Assembly (NCBI RefSeq): GCF_002104765.1
Contig: NZ_NCXM01000001.1
Location: 310,001 to 374,000, forward strand
From: Mycolicibacterium vulneris
GTDB taxonomy: Bacteria > Actinomycetota > Actinomycetes > Mycobacteriales > Mycobacteriaceae
Direction of reading: 5' to 3'
DNA: 64,000 nt
Positions 29,045 through 37,174 of this stretch are shown here, one piece after another. The notes under the pieces are model-generated. The model had not been told where the DNA came from and searched no databases. It saw only the letters and a list, made by a program, of their open reading frames with translations. Numbering within the stretch: the first letter of the stretch is position 1; every line of letters begins with the position of its first letter. The position numbers were made by a program, and so were the translations under genes.

Positions 29045-30246
29045 CGACTTTGCAGCGCCAGCAGCAACTCGTGTAATCCGGTCAGCGAGTGCGCCGGCAA
29101 AAACAGATCGCAATACCGCAATGCCGCGGCCATCGAACCGGCCAGCGGCTTGAAATCCGTATGTGCGGCTCGGGGGTTGAGCCAGACTACTAACTCGGCG
29201 CGGCGCCGCAGCCGGGCCATGGCGTGCGCGAGCACGTCGGGCGGATCGCTGTCCCAGCCGTCCGAAGCGATGATCACCACCGCGCTGCGCAGCGCGTTGC
29301 CGTGCGGCGCAGCCAGCAGAGCAGCGATACTGCGCCCGATGAACGTGCCGCCGTATCGATCGGTGACCTTGGTGTTGGCGCGCTGCAGTGCCACCTCGGC
29401 CGAACGGTGCGACAACACCGAGGTGAGCCGGGTCAGTGACGTCGAGAAGGCGAACACTTCGGGGCGGATCCGCGCCCGGCGCAGCACCGTCGCCCGCATC
29501 AAGTGCAGATAGATTGCGGCGTAGGGCTGCATCGAGCGGCTCACGTCGCAGACCAGAACCACTCGCCTGGGCCGCCGCCGAGGCCGTGTTCGCGCCAAGA
29601 TCACCGATTCCCAGCCGGTCGACCGCGAGGCGTTCATGGTGGCGCGTAGATCGATCCTCTTGCCGTGCGCGCTGGGCTCGAAACGCAGGCTGCGCCGTTG
29701 TGGCCAGCGCCCTACCGACGCCTCCAGCCAGGTCCCGAGCAGTCGAAGGTCTTCGGGATCGAAGCGATCAAACGGCTCGTCGGCCAGCGCGGCGAGGCGG
29801 CTGGGCAGGACGTCGGGCACCGGGACGCTCGGACCGGCGGTGTCGTCCTGCCCGGTAGATGTGGCGGCGGGCGGACGAGTAGACCAGGGCAGCGACTGCG
29901 TTCCGGCGGATCTGGCGCCGGCACGAAGCAGCGCGCCTGCTGCGGGCGTACGGGGCCCCGGGAGCGACAGGGGTGGATTGGGCGCGGTGACGTCGGGTTG
30001 GGCGGAGCCGAACACCGCCGCGAACACCGCATCAAAGCCACCGAGATCCTCCACCCGGTTGACCAACGTCAACCGGGCCGCCCAATACAGGGCCGAGGTG
30101 GTGCTGGGCACCAGCTGCCGCAGCGCCTCAACGAAATTGGTCTGGCCACTGGCAGATACGGATACGCCCGCCCTGCGCAGGCGGGTGACCAGCGCGGCCG
30201 CAAACGCCGCGAGATCGACTCCCGGCAACAGCAATGGGGTGTTCAC
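29026..30246 (-). CDS. CoxE-like VWA-domain protein
   Basis: 406 residues; last gene of the CO dehydrogenase operon. The C-terminal von Willebrand A domain has the metal-ion site VLVCDVSRSMQPY (DxSxS) with a later Thr/Asp pair in KVTDRYGGTFIG and IASDGWDSD. Together with the MoxR ATPase two genes upstream it should form a MoxR-VWA pair that matures the Mo/Cu site of CO dehydrogenase, as CoxD/CoxE do. The start is GTG. The last residues are encoded by the right arm of a palindrome. Counterpart of Rv0368c. Confidence 0.9.
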   Translation of the reverse strand: MNTPLLLPGVDLAAFAAALVTRLRRAGVSVSASGQTNFVEALRQLVPSTTSALYWAARLTLVNRVEDLGGFDAVFAAVFGSAQPDVTAPNPPLSLPGPRTPAAGALLRAGARSAGTQSLPWSTRPPAATSTGQDDTAGPSVPVPDVLPSRLAALADEPFDRFDPEDLRLLGTWLEASVGRWPQRRSLRFEPSAHGKRIDLRATMNASRSTGWESVILARTRPRRRPRRVVLVCDVSRSMQPYAAIYLHLMRATVLRRARIRPEVFAFSTSLTRLTSVLSHRSAEVALQRANTKVTDRYGGTFIGRSIAALLAAPHGNALRSAVVIIASDGWDSDPPDVLAHAMARLRRRAELVVWLNPRAAHTDFKPLAGSMAAALRYCDLFLPAHSLTGLHELLLALQSRASSVH

Positions 30247-30252
30247 GAACCG

Positions 30253-30960
30253 CTAACGTCTTCGCCGCAGCAGCCAGATCAGCGCCAGCGCGGCACACAC
30301 CGCCAGGGCCACCGAACCGTACTTCTTGAGTTGGCCGCCCCCGGCCAGCGCGAGCAGGTCGATGGGCTCGGGTGCAGGGGAAGCATTGGGCGTTGCGGCC
30401 GCCGGCCGCGGCGAGCCGGGCGCGGCGCTGGTGACGGGACCGGCGGCGTTCTGCGGGGTTGCCGCGCTTGTGGGTGTTGCGGAGCTTGCCAGGGGCGCTG
30501 TCTCTTCGCTCGTCTTCTCCGAGGCCAGTTTGGCCTCCAGGGACTCGACGAACTGGCCCAGCAACTTCTCCGAAACCTGCTGCAACATCCCGCTGCCGAA
30601 CTGAGCCAGCTTGCCGACGATTTTGAGATCGGTGTCGACGGTGACGCTGGTGCGCTCCCCGTCCTCGCGCAACTGGGCGGTGACCGTGGCGGCCGCGTTG
30701 CCGGTGCCCCGCGATTCCTTTCCCTTGGCATCGATGACCGCGCGATGCCGATCGCTGTCCTGCTCGACGAACCGCACCTTGCCGCTGAATTCGCTGGTGA
30801 CCGGCCCGACCTTGACCTTGACCTTGCCGAGGTAGTCGTCGCCCTCATGGCCGGTCAGCTGCGCCCCCGGCATCAGCGGGATCACCTGCTCCGGGTCGCA
30901 CAGCACGTCCCAGGCATGGCTGATCGGCGCGCTGACGGTGAACTGGTTGGCGATCTTCAT
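30253..30960 (-). CDS. CoxG-like SRPBCC protein with C-terminal membrane anchor
   Basis: 235 residues. Residues 1-147 form a CoxG/SRPBCC domain (IANQFTVSAPISHAWDVLCD, MPGAQLTGHEG, KVKVKVGPVTSEFSGKVRF) that binds hydrophobic ligands. Known CoxG proteins recruit CO dehydrogenase to the membrane and help with quinone delivery. An Ala/Pro/Thr-rich linker follows, then a membrane helix (VALAVCAALALIWLL) and four terminal Arg. This gives a built-in anchor, whereas the M. tuberculosis counterpart Rv0369c is about 170 residues as I recall. Starts ATG; 6 bp upstream of the VWA gene. Confidence 0.9.
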   Translation of the reverse strand: MKIANQFTVSAPISHAWDVLCDPEQVIPLMPGAQLTGHEGDDYLGKVKVKVGPVTSEFSGKVRFVEQDSDRHRAVIDAKGKESRGTGNAAATVTAQLREDGERTSVTVDTDLKIVGKLAQFGSGMLQQVSEKLLGQFVESLEAKLASEKTSEETAPLASSATPTSAATPQNAAGPVTSAAPGSPRPAAATPNASPAPEPIDLLALAGGGQLKKYGSVALAVCAALALIWLLRRRR

Positions 30961-30973
30961 CCTGCGGGTCCTC

Positions 30974-31852
30974 TCATGTCAGGCTGCATTCGGTGAAGGT
31001 GTGGTACGCGTCGCGGATCTGAGTGCGGTCGTCGGGTGTCTTGGCCAGCGCCCCCAGGCTGGCCAGGGCCGAGTCATCGACGAGATCCGCGACGCCGAGT
31101 GATACCAAGGCGGCCACCCAGTCGATGGTCTCCGCCACCCCCGGCGGCTTGTCCAGGTCGAGATCGCGTGTGCTGCCGACAAATTGGGTGGCGTGTTCGA
31201 TGAGCGGGGCGGTTGCGCCGGGCACGGTCCGGCGGACGATAGCAGCGGCCCGGGGCGGCTCCGGGTAGTCGATCCAGTGGTAGAGGCACCGGCGGCGCAG
31301 CGCGTCATGAAGGTCGCGGCTACGGTTGGAGGTCAGCACCGCGATCGGCGGACGCTCAGCGACGAAGGTGCCCAGCTCGGGGACCGTCACCGCGGACTCG
31401 CCAAGGAATTCCAGCAGCAGCGCCTCGAATTCATCGTCGGCCCGATCGATTTCGTCGATGAGCAGCACCGGAGGCGCCGGCCCACGATGTCGCACGCAGT
31501 GCAGGATAGGCCGGTCCACCAAGTAGGTCTCGTTGTAGAGATCCGCTTCGTCGATGTCGGCACCGCGCGCTTCGGCCAGCCGGATGGACAGCAACTGACG
31601 TTGGTAGTTCCAGTCGTACAGTGCTTCGTTGGCGGTCAATCCCTCGTAGCACTGGAGCCGTACTAGCTCCGTATCCAAAACCGCAGCAAGAGTTTTCGCT
31701 GCCGTCGTCTTCCCAACGCCTGGCTCACCTTCCAACAGCAGCGGCCTGCCCAGGGAGACCGCCAGATAGATCGCCGACGCGGTTCCGATATCGAGCAGAT
31801 AATCCTTCGCGTCGAAACGACGGATCACATCGTCAGGGCCGGTGAAGGTCAT
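30974..31852 (-). CDS. MoxR-family AAA+ ATPase (CoxD-like)
   Basis: 292 residues. Walker A is [15 protein letters not shown], Walker B is VLLIDEIDRADDEFEALLLE, and sensor 1 is AVLTSNRSRDL. MoxR ATPases work with VWA proteins as metal-centre maturases; CoxD does this for the [CuSMoO2] cluster of form I CO dehydrogenase. A longer frame upstream exists, but ATG 31852 overlaps the stop of the MobA-like gene (ATGA), giving translational coupling. Counterpart of Rv0370c. Confidence 0.93.
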   Translation of the reverse strand: MTFTGPDDVIRRFDAKDYLLDIGTASAIYLAVSLGRPLLLEGEPGVGKTTAAKTLAAVLDTELVRLQCYEGLTANEALYDWNYQRQLLSIRLAEARGADIDEADLYNETYLVDRPILHCVRHRGPAPPVLLIDEIDRADDEFEALLLEFLGESAVTVPELGTFVAERPPIAVLTSNRSRDLHDALRRRCLYHWIDYPEPPRAAAIVRRTVPGATAPLIEHATQFVGSTRDLDLDKPPGVAETIDWVAALVSLGVADLVDDSALASLGALAKTPDDRTQIRDAYHTFTECSLT

Positions 31853-32439
31853 GGGGCCGATCCCAGTAACCGCCGGTAGTCGTCCCAGGTGTCGACGTCG
31901 AGGGGAATCGGGCCGGGCACTACGAGTTCGCGTACCGGATGCCGGCCCGCCTGAATGAGCTTCCACACCCCCTTGTCACCGTGCAGTTGCGAAAGCTCAT
32001 CAAATACAGTGCGACTGAACCAAAAGGGGTGTCCGATGCCGTCGGAGTAGCGGCATACCAGCACGGCACCGGCCGGCCCCGCGCCGATCATGCGACGCAA
32101 GGTCTCCGACTCAACGCAGGGCTGATCACCGAGCATCAGCACGATTCCGGCGGCCTGCGGGTGTACTCGCGTCAACGCGACGCGCAGCGATGCTGAACAC
32201 CCGGTGCCGAAGTCCTCGACGGTCACCACATCGGTCCCGTCCAGCGGCACCGCATCACGCACCGCCTGTGCGGCGCCACCCAGTGTGACGATGAGCTGGT
32301 CGAACCCCGCTTTGCGGGCGACATCGATGGTTACTCCGAGTACGGTCGTATTCCGGTATGGCAGGAGCTGTTTGGGTGCGCCGAGGCGGCGGGAGCCGCC
32401 AGCCGCGAGCACAATACCGGTGACCCGCCGCCCGGTCAT
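31849..32439 (-). CDS. MobA/MocA-like molybdenum-cofactor nucleotidyltransferase
   Basis: 196 residues. The N-terminal nucleotide-binding loop is VLAAGGSRRLGAPKQLLPY (LAAGxSxRxGxxK), and LMLGDQPCVESETLRRMI carries the metal-binding Asp. Enzymes of this type add CMP or GMP to molybdopterin; for xanthine-dehydrogenase family enzymes such as CO dehydrogenase the cytosine form is used, so a MocA-like CTP:molybdopterin cytidylyltransferase is the better guess. Start ATG overlaps the upstream XdhC stop (ATGA). Counterpart of Rv0371c. Confidence 0.88.
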   Translation of the reverse strand: MTGRRVTGIVLAAGGSRRLGAPKQLLPYRNTTVLGVTIDVARKAGFDQLIVTLGGAAQAVRDAVPLDGTDVVTVEDFGTGCSASLRVALTRVHPQAAGIVLMLGDQPCVESETLRRMIGAGPAGAVLVCRYSDGIGHPFWFSRTVFDELSQLHGDKGVWKLIQAGRHPVRELVVPGPIPLDVDTWDDYRRLLGSAP

Positions 32440-33320
32440 GGGCGGTCTTTGCCGGCGGCGAACGCTGTCCGGCAGCCCGGGCCGCAGAACCAGTAGTCCG
32501 CGTCGGCGAGCCGGAGGTGCTCGGCGGCGGGCCCGATCGTCACCGTCATGCCACACACCGGGTCGACGGCCTCGGCCGGGCCGTCGTCAACCGAGACCGG
32601 CGGGCTCAGGCCGTCGCCGCGGATGCTGGCGATCAGCTCGGCGGCGATCGACACCGCGATCTCCGCTGGGGTCTTGGCGCCGATCGGTAGCCCGACCGGG
32701 GTGTGGATACGTGCCCGCTCGGCGCCGGAGAGTTCGAGCTCGTTGAGTATCGATGCGCCGCGAAGCTTACTGGCCACCAAACCGATGTACCCGACGCCGT
32801 TATCCAGTGCCGCGCGAATGATTTCGGCTTCCGGGCCGCCATGGCTGGCGATCACGAGCGCGGTCGTGTCGGACAAGCCGGTGTCCCGCCAGTCATCTCG
32901 TCTAGTTTCGAATCCCAGCACTGTGCACAATTGGATTAGCGCGTCGGCGATCGGCGTGGCGCCATGAACCCGGATCAGTGGTGCCGGCAGCTGTGGTGCC
33001 AGGAAGATCTCCAGCGACCCGCCGGACAGGCACGGGTTGACCACCACGGAGGCACCGGGGGCCTCGGGGAAGTGCACGTCCCCGTCTGGAAGCACCCGTA
33101 GCAGCACACTTTCACCGACCTGTAGCACGCCCAGCGCCGCCTTGCGAACGGAATTCTGCACACACTGGCCACCAACAAATCCTTCGATTGTGCCGTCCGC
33201 CAACAGGATTGCTTCGTCGCCCGGGTACGACGAAGTGGGCGGCTGAGCACGCACCACCGTCGCGTGCACGAACGGTGTCCGTGCCGCCAACAGCTGCTGA
33301 GCTCGCTCGCTGATCGTCAT
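32436..33320 (-). CDS. XdhC/CoxI-type maturation factor with C-terminal YHS domain
   Basis: 294 residues. The N-terminal XdhC/CoxI segment has GFVGGQCVQNSVRKAAL and the Rossmann part has TALVIASHGGPEAEIIRAAL and VGYIGLVASKLRGA. XdhC proteins bind molybdenum cofactor, help sulfurate it, and insert it in xanthine-dehydrogenase family enzymes. The last 50 residues add a YHS-type metal-binding module (AVDPVCGMTV, then ADYWFCGPGC). The fusion suggests metal delivery, perhaps copper for the Mo/Cu site, but this is inference. ATG start; coupled to the MobA-like gene. Counterpart of Rv0372c. Confidence 0.88.
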   Translation of the reverse strand: MTISERAQQLLAARTPFVHATVVRAQPPTSSYPGDEAILLADGTIEGFVGGQCVQNSVRKAALGVLQVGESVLLRVLPDGDVHFPEAPGASVVVNPCLSGGSLEIFLAPQLPAPLIRVHGATPIADALIQLCTVLGFETRRDDWRDTGLSDTTALVIASHGGPEAEIIRAALDNGVGYIGLVASKLRGASILNELELSGAERARIHTPVGLPIGAKTPAEIAVSIAAELIASIRGDGLSPPVSVDDGPAEAVDPVCGMTVTIGPAAEHLRLADADYWFCGPGCRTAFAAGKDRP

Positions 33321-33329
33321 CCATGCCCT

Positions 33330-35729
33330 CTAGATCGGCGGTCTGGCGCGGCCCTGCATGGCCTCCCAGACCCGCGACGGGGTTAACGGCATATCGGCGT
33401 GCCGAACCCCGAACGGCGCCAATGCATCCACCACCGCGTTGACCACCGCGGGCGGTGATCCGACGGTGGCCGATTCGCCGATGCCTTTCGCGCCGATCGG
33501 GTGATGCGGCGACGGTGTCACCGTGTAACCGGTTTCCAAGTGCGGTACCTCGAGCGCGGTCGGGATCAGATAGTCCATCAGCGATCCGCCGAGACAGTTG
33601 CCGTCGTCGTCGAAAGCGATCATCTCCATCAAGGCCATTCCGATGCCGTCGACGATGCCCCCGTGCACCTGGCCCTCGATGATCATCGGGTTGATGCGGG
33701 TGCCGCAGTCGTCGACGGCCAGGAAGCGCCGAACCTTGACCACCGCGGTACCCGGATCGACGTCCACCACACAGAAATACGCGCCGTACGGGTAGGTCAG
33801 GTTCTCCGGGTTGTAACAGACCTCAGCGTCCAGTCCTCCCTCGATGCCCTCGGGCAGATCGCCCGCCCCGTGTGCGCGCATGGCGATGTCGGCGATGGTG
33901 ACCGACGCCGATGGGTCGCCCTTGACATGGAATTTGCCCTTCTCCCATTCCAAGTCGGCCACCGAAACCTCGAGCATGCCCGAAGCGATGATCTTGGCCT
34001 TGTCGCGGACCTTGCGGGCGACCAGCGCTGCGGCCCCGCCCGAGACCGGGGTCGAGCGGCTGCCATAGGTGCCCAGCCCGAACGGGGTCTGGTCGGTGTC
34101 GCCGTGCACCACCTCGATGTCGTCGGGTGGGATGCCCAGCTCCTCGGCAACGATCTGGGCGAAGGTCGTCTCGTGACCCTGGCCCTGGGTCTGAACCGAC
34201 AGCCGCACAACGGCTTTGCCCGTCGGGTGCACGCGCAGCTCGCAGCCGTCAGCCATGCCCAGCCCGAGGATGTCCATGACCTTGCGCGGTCCGGCGCCGA
34301 CGGCCTCGGTGAAGAAGGACATTCCGATGCCCATCAGTTCGCCGCGCGCCCGCCGCTCCTTCTGCTCGGCACGCAACGCGTCGTAGCCGATCATGTCCAT
34401 GGCCTTGCGCATAGTGGCCTCGTAATCGCCCGAGTCATACGTCCAGCCGGTCCTACTCCGATACGGGAATTGCTCGGGGCGCAGCAGGTTTCGCAACCGC
34501 AGCTCGGCCGGATCCATGTTGAGCTCGAACGCCAGGCAGTCCACCAGCCGTTCGACGAAGTACACCGCTTCGGTGATCCGGAAAGAGCAGGCGTAGGCCA
34601 CCCCGCCGGGCGCCTTGTTGGTGTACACCGCGGTCATGTGGCAGTACGCGGCTTCGAGGTCGTAGCTGCCGGTGAACACCCCGAAGAACCCGGCCGGGTA
34701 TTTCGTCGGTGCGGCCTGGCCGTTGAAAGCGCCGTGGTCGGCCAGCACGTTGGACCGGATCGCCAAGATCTTGCCGTCGTTGGTTGCGGCGATCTCCCCG
34801 ACCATGATGTAGTCGCGGGCGAAGCTGGTGGAGGTCAGGTTCTCGCTGCGGTCCTCCATCCATTTGACCGGTTTGCCCAGCTGCAGCGAGCCGACGATCG
34901 CGCACACATATCCGGGGTAGATCGGTACCTTGTTGCCGAAGCCGCCGCCGATGTCCGGTGAGATCACCCGGATCTTGTGTTCGGGCAGGCCGGCGACCAA
35001 CGCGTAGAGCGTGCGGTGGGCGTGCGGGGCCTGCGAGGTGGTCCACAGCGTCAGCTTGCCGGTGACCGGGTCCAGATCCGCTACGGCGCCACAGGTTTCC
35101 ATCGGCGCCGGGTGCACCCGGGGGTAGATGATCTCCTGTTTGACGACGACATCGGCGTTCGCGAAGACAGCGTCGGTGGCCGCGGCGTCGCCGGTTTCCC
35201 AGTCGAAGATGTGGTTGTCTTTTTTGTTCTCAAGATCCGTGCGGATGACGGGCACCGACGGGTCGAGCGCCCGTCGGACATCGACGACGGGGTCTAGGGG
35301 GTCGTAGTCGACGTCGATCAGCTCCAGCGCGTCGCGGGCCGAATACCGGTCCTCGGCCACGACGAAAGCCACCTCCTGCCCCTGGAAGCGCACCTTGTCG
35401 GTGGCCAGCACGGCCTGCACGTCGTTGGACAATGTCGGCATCCAGGCCAGGCCCTTCTCGGCCAGGTCGGCGCCGGTCACTACCGCTTTGACCTTCGGAT
35501 GTGCAAGTGCCGCAGTCACATCGATGCCCGCGATCCGGGCGTGCGCGTACGGCGAGCGCAGGATCGCCAGGTGCAGCATGCCGGGCAGGACGACATCGTC
35601 GACGTAGGTACCGCGGCCGCGGATGAATCGCGGATCCTCTTTGCGCATCATCCGGCCATGGCCGCACGGCTTTTGGTCGTTGTCAGCCAGGTCTTCTGGT
35701 GACGGTGGACGTGACTCGATCGTGGTCAT
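33330..35729 (-). CDS. coxL: Carbon monoxide dehydrogenase large subunit, form I
   Basis: 799 residues, the catalytic Mo/Cu subunit that oxidises CO to CO2 and passes electrons to CoxS and CoxM. The form I active-site loop AYACSFR is encoded at 34578-34598 (residues 378-384), with Cys381 the predicted copper ligand. Other blocks are PDIGGGFGNKVPIYPGY and VQTQGQGHETTFAQIVAEEL, both molybdopterin-binding. The length equals Rv0373c. ATG 35729 overlaps the coxS stop (ATGA). Form I enzymes allow growth on or survival with trace CO. Confidence 0.96.
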   Translation of the reverse strand: MTTIESRPPSPEDLADNDQKPCGHGRMMRKEDPRFIRGRGTYVDDVVLPGMLHLAILRSPYAHARIAGIDVTAALAHPKVKAVVTGADLAEKGLAWMPTLSNDVQAVLATDKVRFQGQEVAFVVAEDRYSARDALELIDVDYDPLDPVVDVRRALDPSVPVIRTDLENKKDNHIFDWETGDAAATDAVFANADVVVKQEIIYPRVHPAPMETCGAVADLDPVTGKLTLWTTSQAPHAHRTLYALVAGLPEHKIRVISPDIGGGFGNKVPIYPGYVCAIVGSLQLGKPVKWMEDRSENLTSTSFARDYIMVGEIAATNDGKILAIRSNVLADHGAFNGQAAPTKYPAGFFGVFTGSYDLEAAYCHMTAVYTNKAPGGVAYACSFRITEAVYFVERLVDCLAFELNMDPAELRLRNLLRPEQFPYRSRTGWTYDSGDYEATMRKAMDMIGYDALRAEQKERRARGELMGIGMSFFTEAVGAGPRKVMDILGLGMADGCELRVHPTGKAVVRLSVQTQGQGHETTFAQIVAEELGIPPDDIEVVHGDTDQTPFGLGTYGSRSTPVSGGAAALVARKVRDKAKIIASGMLEVSVADLEWEKGKFHVKGDPSASVTIADIAMRAHGAGDLPEGIEGGLDAEVCYNPENLTYPYGAYFCVVDVDPGTAVVKVRRFLAVDDCGTRINPMIIEGQVHGGIVDGIGMALMEMIAFDDDGNCLGGSLMDYLIPTALEVPHLETGYTVTPSPHHPIGAKGIGESATVGSPPAVVNAVVDALAPFGVRHADMPLTPSRVWEAMQGRARPPI

Positions 35730-36220
35730 GACGTGGCCTCCACAGTCTGCGCTGCGCCCGTGGGATGCTGTGCGGCCCACTGAATGGAGCGCACAATCGT
35801 GGTGTATCCGGTGCACCGGCAGATCTGCCCGGAGATCGCCTCCCGGATGGTCTCTTCGTCGGGATTGGGATCGCGATCCAGCAGGGCACGGGCGGTGATC
35901 ATCATTCCCGGTGTGCAGAAGCCGCACTGCAGCCCGTGGCACCGCATGAACCCCTCTTGCACCGGGTCCAACTGACCATTAGGGCCCGCGAGCCCTTCCA
36001 CGGTCCGCACGCTGTGCCCGGAGGCCATCACGGCAAGCATCGTGCACGATTTCACCGGCACGCCGTCGACGTCGACCACGCATGTTCCGCAGTTACTGGT
36101 GTCGCATCCCCAGTGAGTCCCGGTGAGCCGCAGCTGATCACGTAGGAAGTGCACCAGCAGCATCCGGGGTTCGACGTCGGCGGTGACCTGCTCGCCATTG
36201 ACGGTCATATTGATCTGCAT
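35726..36220 (-). CDS. coxS: Carbon monoxide dehydrogenase small Fe-S subunit
   Basis: 164 residues with two [2Fe-2S] clusters: a plant-ferredoxin type (GCDTSNCGTC, then VKSC) and a C-terminal helical type (HGLQCGFCTPGM and QICRCTGYTTI). It carries electrons from CoxL to the FAD of CoxM. The ATG at 36220 gives MQINMTVNG; ATG 36208 (MTVNGEQ) would give the 159 residues recalled for Rv0374c. The frame's first listed codon is a TTG just upstream and is less likely. It is 27 bp downstream of coxM. Confidence 0.95.
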   Translation of the reverse strand: MQINMTVNGEQVTADVEPRMLLVHFLRDQLRLTGTHWGCDTSNCGTCVVDVDGVPVKSCTMLAVMASGHSVRTVEGLAGPNGQLDPVQEGFMRCHGLQCGFCTPGMMITARALLDRDPNPDEETIREAISGQICRCTGYTTIVRSIQWAAQHPTGAAQTVEATS

Positions 36221-36247
36221 GATCAAACCTTTCGTGGCCGTTGGGGC

Positions 36248-37123
36248 CTAAGTCGCATCACTCACCCGTTGGGCCGCACTGCGCAAGGTGCGGATGGTCA
36301 GTTCGGAGGCCAGGTGGCGCTTGTACTCCGCGGTGCCGCGGATATCGGTCGCCGGGTCGCAGGCTTGTGCGGCGCTGCGGCCCGCTTCGGCGAAGACTTC
36401 GTCGGCGGCCGGCCGGCCGACCAGAGCGGCCGAGAGTTCGGCCAGCGCGGCCGGGTCAGCGTTCACCGCGGTGAGGCCCACCCGTGCGGCGGCTATTGCG
36501 GCACCGTCGATTGTGATTCCCGCTCCGGCCGCAACGACAGCCCAATCGCCAACTCGACGCTCTACTTTCGCGTATGCGCTGGATGTTCTGTGCCGCACCG
36601 GGATCCGGACCTCTACCAGAATCTCGTTTCGGGCGAGCGTCGTCTCGTACGGCCCGGCAAGAAATTCGTCCATCGGTATTTCGCGTTCGCCCGAAGGTCC
36701 GCGGGCCAGGCACACCGCCTCCAGCACACCGCAGACCGTGGACAGGTCCTCGGCCGGATCCGCCTGGCACAGCGAACCGCCCAGGGTGCCGCGATTGCGG
36801 ACCACTGGGTCGGCGATCACTCGTTCGGCATCGCGGAAGATCGGGCATACCGCGGCCAGGGTGTCGGACTCCAGCAGCTCGCGGTGACGGGTCATGGCAC
36901 CGATTCGCACCAGCGTCGGATCGGTGATCACGTAGCCAAGCTCGAGCGCCAAGTCGTTGATGTCGACGAGGTATTCCGGATTGGCGATGCGCAGCTTCAT
37001 CATCGGCAGCAGGCTGTGCCCGCCGGCGACTACGCGGGCCCCTTCCCCCAACCGATCCAGTAATCCAATGGCGTGGTCCACGCTGGTTGCACGCTCGTAT
37101 TCGAAGGGCCCGGGTACTTGCAT
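36248..37123 (-). CDS. coxM: Carbon monoxide dehydrogenase medium FAD subunit
   Basis: 291 residues. FAD-binding motifs VVAGGHSLLPMMKLR and RNRGTLGGSLCQADPAED are the classic vanillyl-alcohol-oxidase-type blocks of CoxM. It collects electrons from CoxS and passes them to the respiratory chain. The start ATG 37123 (MQVPGPFEY) is the family start; the frame extends 36 bp more. An inverted repeat lies 10-26 nt upstream of the ATG. Order M-S-L is the standard arrangement of form I cox operons. Counterpart of Rv0375c. Confidence 0.95.
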   Translation of the reverse strand: MQVPGPFEYERATSVDHAIGLLDRLGEGARVVAGGHSLLPMMKLRIANPEYLVDINDLALELGYVITDPTLVRIGAMTRHRELLESDTLAAVCPIFRDAERVIADPVVRNRGTLGGSLCQADPAEDLSTVCGVLEAVCLARGPSGEREIPMDEFLAGPYETTLARNEILVEVRIPVRHRTSSAYAKVERRVGDWAVVAAGAGITIDGAAIAAARVGLTAVNADPAALAELSAALVGRPAADEVFAEAGRSAAQACDPATDIRGTAEYKRHLASELTIRTLRSAAQRVSDAT

Positions 37124-37132
37124 GGGCCACAG

Positions 37133-37149
37133 TGTCAGCCCCGCTGACA
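37133..37149. promoter_or_regulatory. Inverted repeat before coxM
   Basis: TGTCAGC-CCC-GCTGACA, 7-bp arms and a 3-nt loop, in the 51-bp gap between the XdhC gene and coxM. It overlaps the expected ribosome-binding region of coxM, so it could modulate translation, mark an mRNA processing point, or bind the LysR regulator. Palindrome seen directly; role inferred. Confidence 0.45.
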
Positions 37150-37174
37150 TGGGGGTCAATAGCGAGTTAAGGGA

